Of a stretch of DNA of 9,466 bases, positions 6,624 to 9,466 are shown piece by piece; the stretch's first letter is position 1, and each line of letters begins with the position of its first letter. The notes under the pieces are model-generated. The model did no database searches and was not told the origin of the DNA. It was given only the letters and a program-made list of their open reading frames with translations. This DNA is from Candidatus Aenigmatarchaeota archaeon (GTDB lineage Archaea > Aenigmatarchaeota > Aenigmatarchaeia > QMZP01): NCBI GenBank assembly GCA_003663225.1, contig QMZP01000021.1:1-9466 (forward strand), in the 5' to 3' direction. Made by a program: the position numbers and the translations under genes.

Positions 6624-7472
6624 TCACCCGTTGCCATCCAGGCCTGATATGTATGATGCCATGTTCTCTATCCCACTGTCCCTGACAGGCTTGCCTTTGG
6701 AATAACTGTCTATGACGGACTTGCTGTACGGTATGCTGGCTATTATCTCGCTCCCGTACCTCTTGGCAACATCCTCTATGAGCCCCGGGTCCCCGATATC
6801 AGACCTGTTCAGCACTATCTTTGCGGGTATGCCCAGAACCTTGAGCAGCTTCATGACCAGTTTCAGGTCATGTGCCCCCAGTTGTGTGGGCTCTGTTACA
6901 GCTATGGCCATTTCGTTGCCTATAAGTGCGGATATCACGTCGCAGTGCGTACCGGCTGCAGTGTCTGTTATTACGACATCATAATCGCTGCTCTTTTCCT
7001 CCACCTCTTTCTTCGCGGCGCTGACCACGAACTCCGAGAGCATCTGCCCTGGTATCATGTCCCCGCCTATCATGTCCACGTTCCCGTTGTTGCTTGTGTA
7101 TATGTGCCCTATGTCTTTCTTTGATTTGCTTATCGCACCTGACGGGCATGCTATCATGCATGCGCCGCATCCGTTGCATTGGTCAGCGATGAATATGGGG
7201 TTTCTTTCCCTTACCTGGACAACCGCATTCATCTTGCAGACCTCAGAGCACCTGCCGCATCTTGTACACTTGCTCATGTCCCATTTCGGGACCATATGCG
7301 TCACTGTGCCGATATTCTTCCTTTTGGATGACAGTATTATGTGGTCGTTAGGGCAGTCAACATCCGCATCAAACAGGAGCACCCTTCTGTCCTTGGATAT
7401 GTACGATGCCAAAGAGGTTGCTATCGTGGATTTGCCTGTCCCTCCTTTGCCGCCAGTTATTGCTATCCTCAT
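6624..7472 (-). CDS. MinD-type P-loop ATPase with two-cluster ferredoxin insert (first of pair)
   Basis: This 282-residue ATPase has the same plan as its downstream neighbour. It has a deviant Walker A GGKGGTGKST (7-16, Lys9 and Lys14), then FDADVDCPN (34-42). Two ferredoxin motifs follow, Cys69-Cys72-Cys75-Cys79 and Cys99-Cys102-Cys105-Cys109, then a Walker B region VVITDTAAGTHCDV (166-179) and an AVTEPT motif (191-196). The fold and nucleotide site are those of MinD/Mrp ATPases; the eight cysteines should hold two [4Fe-4S] clusters. The likely role is ATP-driven assembly or delivery of a metal-sulfur cluster, or electron supply to it, for the NifX-like proteins encoded just upstream (inference). 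The start ATG at 7472 has a strong AGGAGGG 3 bases upstream and overlaps the preceding stop as ATGA, so translation is coupled. Confidence 0.9.
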   Translation of the reverse strand: MRIAITGGKGGTGKSTIATSLASYISKDRRVLLFDADVDCPNDHIILSSKRKNIGTVTHMVPKWDMSKCTRCGRCSEVCKMNAVVQVRERNPIFIADQCNGCGACMIACPSGAISKSKKDIGHIYTSNNGNVDMIGGDMIPGQMLSEFVVSAAKKEVEEKSSDYDVVITDTAAGTHCDVISALIGNEMAIAVTEPTQLGAHDLKLVMKLLKVLGIPAKIVLNRSDIGDPGLIEDVAKRYGSEIIASIPYSKSVIDSYSKGKPVRDSGIENMASYISGLDGNG

Positions 7473-7834
7473 ATTCCCTCCTGGTGGGTTGTACAGGCGT
7501 CGCCTATATCAGCTTTCTTCATGTTCCCCTCTTTCCAGTTATTGAACATGCCCTTCACGGTCTCAGCGTCGCCCACGTAGACGTCTATGCCGAGCTCCTT
7601 GCACAGAACCACTGCCCTGGGACCCAGGTCCTTGCATAGGAGCACGTCCGCCCCATGCTCTTTCATGATCTCAGGCGGCAGGCCGGAGCCTCCCATGTGC
7701 TCGCTCGTGTTGTCAATGACATCCACGAGATTTCCATGCTCATCCAGTATCGTGTAGGTCATGCACCTGCCGAAATGCTGCGCCACGCTGTCTTCCAGCC
7801 CCTTCTTCCCGTCCGTGGGTATTATTATCCTCAT
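7469..7834 (-). CDS. NifX/MTH1175-fold metal-cluster-binding protein (second copy)
   Basis: This 121-residue protein belongs to the dinitrogenase Fe-Mo cofactor-binding family (NifX/NifB C-terminal/MTH1175 fold), whose members carry Fe, Mo or Mo-Cu-S clusters. It opens MRIIIPTD and has the conserved AQHFGRC (19-24 core, His20 and Cys24). A glycine-rich segment follows (EHMGGSGLPPEIM, 45-57), then GADVLLCKDLGPRAV (61-75) and ELGIDVYVG (80-88). The C-terminus DACTTH (112-117) offers another Cys-His pair. No nif structural genes are present, so a role in nitrogenase is not supported; an ORP-like cluster carrier is more likely. The same frame is open upstream to 8101, but that part is the end of the broken trmO. 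A full AGGAGGTGAT before two consecutive ATGs sets the start (7834, or 7837). The stop overlaps the next ATPase gene by ATGA. Confidence 0.88.
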   Translation of the reverse strand: MRIIIPTDGKKGLEDSVAQHFGRCMTYTILDEHGNLVDVIDNTSEHMGGSGLPPEIMKEHGADVLLCKDLGPRAVVLCKELGIDVYVGDAETVKGMFNNWKEGNMKKADIGDACTTHQEGI

Positions 7835-7837
7835 CAT

Positions 7838-7847
7838 ATCACCTCCT
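7838..7847 (-). promoter_or_regulatory. Ribosome binding site deciding the NifX-like start
   Basis: AGGAGGTGAT is a complete match to the 16S rRNA anti-Shine-Dalgarno. Measured from AGGAGG, it is 4 bases from the ATG at 7837 and 7 bases from the ATG at 7834. It shows that the NifX-like protein starts here and is not a fusion to the trmO remnant that runs into it in frame. Confidence 0.85.
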
Positions 7848-7851
7848 GAAT

Positions 7852-8306
7852 CTATTTTGCAGCCAGCTGCTCTTTGCGCCTGGTTTTGGATATATCTAGG
7901 TATGTGGGGCTTCAGGTCAATGAGTGGTGTGCCTTCTATCGCGTCAAGCCCCTTCACGACCAGTATGTTGCCCTTCCTTTCCACCAGCTCTGCGGGGGAG
8001 TATCCTATTGGGTTGGGCCGGTTGGGTGTCTGGTCGTGACAGTCCGTGCGGCTTCGCATCCCATGGGGGTAAGCACTGACAATGAGAATCCCGCGATTCA
8101 TGAAGCCAATAAAGCATGTTAAGGTGTGAGAACCCCCCTATGTCCCGGAGCCCTCTCTTGAACCCTTTGAATACCCCTATCTCTGACACGTCATCACCGC
8201 CTTGGGGCGGGGCTTCTGAACTGTTACTGAACGGTGAATGTGTGATTCCTATTGGTCTTATGCAATATTGCCCGTCCTTGATCGAACAGTCTATGTGCTC
8301 TTTCAT
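7852..8306 (-). pseudogene. trmO: Frameshifted TrmO (TsaA) tRNA-m6t6A methyltransferase gene
   Basis: TrmO uses SAM to N6-methylate t6A37 of tRNA. The N-terminal half is intact from ATG 8306 (AAGGAT 9 bases upstream): CIRPIGITHSPF, EAPPQGG and GGFSHLNMLYWLHES are clear TrmO motifs. The C-terminal half, in another frame, has NRPNPIGYSPAELVERKGN and VKGLDAIEGTPLIDLKPHIP. Between them, the third frame gives VTTRHP, matching the family's VFATRxP. Reading HG (8043-8048), VTTRHP, then NRPNPIG needs one base added near 8041-8042 and one near 8024-8026, a G run. Removing one base near 8884-8887's counterpart, the T run at 7884-7887, would let the frame end at a TAG at 7852-7854, just before the next ribosome binding site. 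As assembled, translation from 8306 ends at 7944 with a meaningless tail. This is either a decayed gene or a local sequence error. The third shift is less certain than the first two. Confidence 0.82.
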
Positions 8307-8340
8307 ATGATGCATATCCTTATCTGCAGCGTATTAGCTC

Positions 8341-8832
8341 TTACTGCTGGGGTCCGCCTCTTGAGCCGCCGGGCACGCCTACGCCCATCGGCCCTGTCGG
8401 GCCACTGACCTTCTGGAGCTCACCGTTGGAGAACTTCTCTACTGCTTCCTTTATCGTGCCCTCTCCCTGGTAGACATCTATCCCAAGCTGGCTGAATACC
8501 TGGAATGCCCTGGGGCCCATGTTGCCGGTTATAACAGCCTTGACACCTCTGTCGGCAACTATCTGGGCAGCGCTTATGCCTGCGCCACCCATCTGCGCGT
8601 TGGCTGTGTTCTCGACGTCTTCCACGCCTTTTATCTCCTTGCCGTCCAGCTCCACTATGACGAAGTTTGGGCACCTGCCGAACCTTGCGTCCACATGGCT
8701 GTCTATGCCTTTGCCAGTGGCGCTTATTCCTATCTTCATTTTATTACCTCCTTTGGTTTGACTCAGTATGTCCATCTTCAGCTTCTCCAGCTTCCTTATC
8801 TCATCATTTATGTTCTTTATCTCTTCAGACAC
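8341..8832 (-). CDS. NifX/MTH1175-fold metal-cluster-binding protein with N-terminal helix (first copy)
   Basis: Residues 32-145 form a NifX/MTH1175-type domain. It starts MKIGISATG, has VDARFGRCPNFVIV (47-60, Arg50 and Cys54), NAQMGGAGISAAQIVAD (78-94) and GNMGPRAF (103-110). These proteins bind metal-sulfur clusters such as FeMo-co precursors or the Mo-Cu cluster of ORP. Residues 1-31 form a charged amphipathic helix (EIKNINDEIRKLEKLK) not usual in the family. The last 20 residues are Gly/Pro-rich (GPTGPMGVGVPGG). The GTG at 8832 gives 163 residues and overlaps the DUF134 stop by 8 bases. ATG at 8739 has an ideal AGGAGGT 6 bases upstream and would give 132 residues, nearer the family size. 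I report the longer frame because its extra codons look coding; both forms may be made. The sequence differs strongly from the second copy. Confidence 0.82.
   Translation of the reverse strand: MSEEIKNINDEIRKLEKLKMDILSQTKGGNKMKIGISATGKGIDSHVDARFGRCPNFVIVELDGKEIKGVEDVENTANAQMGGAGISAAQIVADRGVKAVITGNMGPRAFQVFSQLGIDVYQGEGTIKEAVEKFSNGELQKVSGPTGPMGVGVPGGSRGGPQQ
8746..8754 (-). promoter_or_regulatory. Internal ribosome binding site within the NifX-like frame
   Basis: AAAGGAGGT, 6 bases before the ATG at 8739, is as strong as any ribosome binding site in the window. It lies in frame inside the longer reading frame that begins at GTG 8832. It implies that the compact NifX domain is translated from 8739, alone or alongside the longer form. 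Confidence 0.75.
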
Positions 8833-9160
8833 CGAAACCGCCTCTGAATCCCCTTCCCATGCCGCGTCCCATGAAAGTGAAATGGCCTCCTTCTATTCGG
8901 ATTGCCTTCCCGTTAACCAGCGCTTCTGCTACCTTTTTCCTTGCCGATTCAAGCAGCCGCTGAAACGTGGGCTGGGATATTCCCATCTTCTTCGCTGCCC
9001 CGGTCTGGTTCATCCCCTCGAAATCGTTAAGTCTGATGGCCTCGAATTCGTCTACAGTCAGGACTACCTCGTCCAGTTGTCTCATCCGAATCCCGGCCGG
9101 TTTAAAGTAAGTGATGTTGGGCTCCAACCACACCCGTCTGGCTATCCTTGGTCTTGGCAT
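8825..9160 (-). CDS. DUF134 family helix-turn-helix protein
   Basis: This 111-residue protein opens MPRPRIARRVWLEPNITYFKPAG, the typical DUF134 start, and has LTVDEFEAIRLNDFEGMNQTGAAKKMGISQPTFQRLLESARKKVAEAL (34-81). The second part is a helix-turn-helix resembling sigma-70 region 4, with the turn near Gly60. Family members are usually called putative DNA-binding proteins and are common beside NifX-like and MinD-ferredoxin genes in anaerobes. A local transcription regulator for this operon is likely but untested. The C-terminal tail FMGRGMGRGFRGGFGV (96-111) is Gly/Arg-rich and resembles the start of the neighbouring DUF5320 protein. The ATG at 9160 has AAGGA about 9 bases upstream, which lies at the end of the upstream gene; the gap to that gene is 12 bases. 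Confidence 0.9.
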   Translation of the reverse strand: MPRPRIARRVWLEPNITYFKPAGIRMRQLDEVVLTVDEFEAIRLNDFEGMNQTGAAKKMGISQPTFQRLLESARKKVAEALVNGKAIRIEGGHFTFMGRGMGRGFRGGFGV

Positions 9161-9172
9161 CTCAATACGTCC

Positions 9173-9466
9173 TTATTTCTTTTTGTTGTCCAGTTCTTTT
9201 ATCCTTTGTTCTATGGCTTTAATGTCTTCCTGCATGGTACTGATGTCCCTCTGCAGGAGTTCCTTCTCTGCCTTGAGGTCAGCAAGCTCATCCTGCCTGC
9301 CGTAGCTGCGCTGGTAGGGAGAGTATCCCTGTGCAGCTGCGGGCACTACCAGGGCAGGCGCGTAGCCTGTCCATCTCCAGCCGCGTCCGAAACCTCGGCC
9401 CCTACCAAAGCCACGACCCAAACCCCTTGCGGGAATAGGGTTGGCAAATCCTGGCCTGTTATATCC
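9173..9466 (-). CDS. DUF5320-type Gly/Arg-rich coiled-coil protein (5' end outside window)
   Basis: The frame is open to the right edge, so the N-terminus is missing. The visible 97 residues begin GYNRPGFANPIPARGLGRGFGRGRGFGRGW, typical of DUF5320 small proteins, whose missing start is usually MPRGD-like with GPMG motifs. A proline/tyrosine-rich linker follows. The last 40 residues are a charged coiled coil (DELADLKAEKELLQRDISTMQEDIKAIEQRIKEL). The TTG at 9421 is an internal codon, not a likely start, because the family-like GYNRPGF sequence continues upstream. The function is unknown. The protein is a regular neighbour of DUF134 and NifX-like genes, and the glycine-rich head with a coiled tail suggests a scaffold or oligomer. 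The stop is 12 bases before the DUF134 start, so the two are probably co-transcribed. Confidence 0.85.
   Translation of the reverse strand, partial: GYNRPGFANPIPARGLGRGFGRGRGFGRGWRWTGYAPALVVPAAAQGYSPYQRSYGRQDELADLKAEKELLQRDISTMQEDIKAIEQRIKELDNKKK

Noticed and set aside
6620..6637. Upstream ATG of the second MinD ATPase
   Set aside because: The ATG at 6619 has GGGTGAT directly upstream and gives the family's normal MKIITIASGKGG start.
7469..8101. A 210-codon open frame suggesting a TrmO-NifX fusion protein
   Set aside because: The N-terminal half of TrmO is in another frame, and a perfect ribosome binding site (AGGAGGTGAT) precedes the NifX ATG. The fusion is a by-product of frameshifts.
7944..8315. 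A 123-codon frame as an intact small protein
   Set aside because: Only its first part matches TrmO; the rest is out-of-frame sequence after the first indel.
7469..8832. Nitrogenase cofactor genes, suggested by the NifX-like domains
   Set aside because: No nifH, nifD, nifK, nifB radical-SAM domain or other nif gene is present. The MinD-ferredoxin pairing fits ORP-like systems better.

Overview
The window looks like chromosomal DNA from an anaerobic archaeon. Three things point that way: A/T-rich TATA boxes 24-27 bases upstream of leaderless starts, an indolepyruvate:ferredoxin oxidoreductase, and a cluster of anaerobe-type metal/Fe-S genes (MinD ATPases with ferredoxin inserts, NifX/MTH1175-fold proteins, DUF134, DUF5320). 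I cannot place it more finely. Genes are packed tightly, with many overlaps and short gaps, and all but one lie on the minus strand. No rRNA, tRNA, CRISPR array or insertion sequence was seen.

Reading the minus strand from the right edge, the first block (9466 to 5726) is one run of close-set genes. It holds a DUF5320 Gly/Arg-rich coiled-coil protein (cut by the window edge), a DUF134 helix-turn-helix protein, a NifX-like protein with an N-terminal helix, a frameshifted trmO (tsaA) tRNA methyltransferase gene, a second NifX-like protein, and two MinD-type ATPases that each carry a two-cluster ferredoxin insert. The content resembles the orange-protein (ORP) operons of sulfate reducers, where an MTH1175-fold protein binding a Mo-Cu-S cluster is encoded with paired MinD-type ATPases. 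By inference, this block assembles or carries a metal cluster. It is followed by a LIV-1-like ZIP metal transporter (5700-4954) with its own promoter.

The middle block (4953-3016) is a divergent pair. A small membrane-anchored winged-helix regulator (plus strand) faces a secreted thioredoxin-CcdA fusion (minus strand). Only 60 bases separate them, and these hold one shared TATA box and three copies of TGAAAC. The regulator has a Cys-Ser-Cys motif in its predicted external loop, so a redox-sensing circuit controlling thiol transfer across the membrane is a reasonable hypothesis.

The left block (2969-1) has iorA and iorB overlapping by 8 bases, followed 4 bases later by an uncharacterised multi-pass membrane protein that runs off the window. 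IorA lacks the C-terminal 2[4Fe-4S] ferredoxin domain normally present, although the cysteines expected to bind the cluster near the active site remain.
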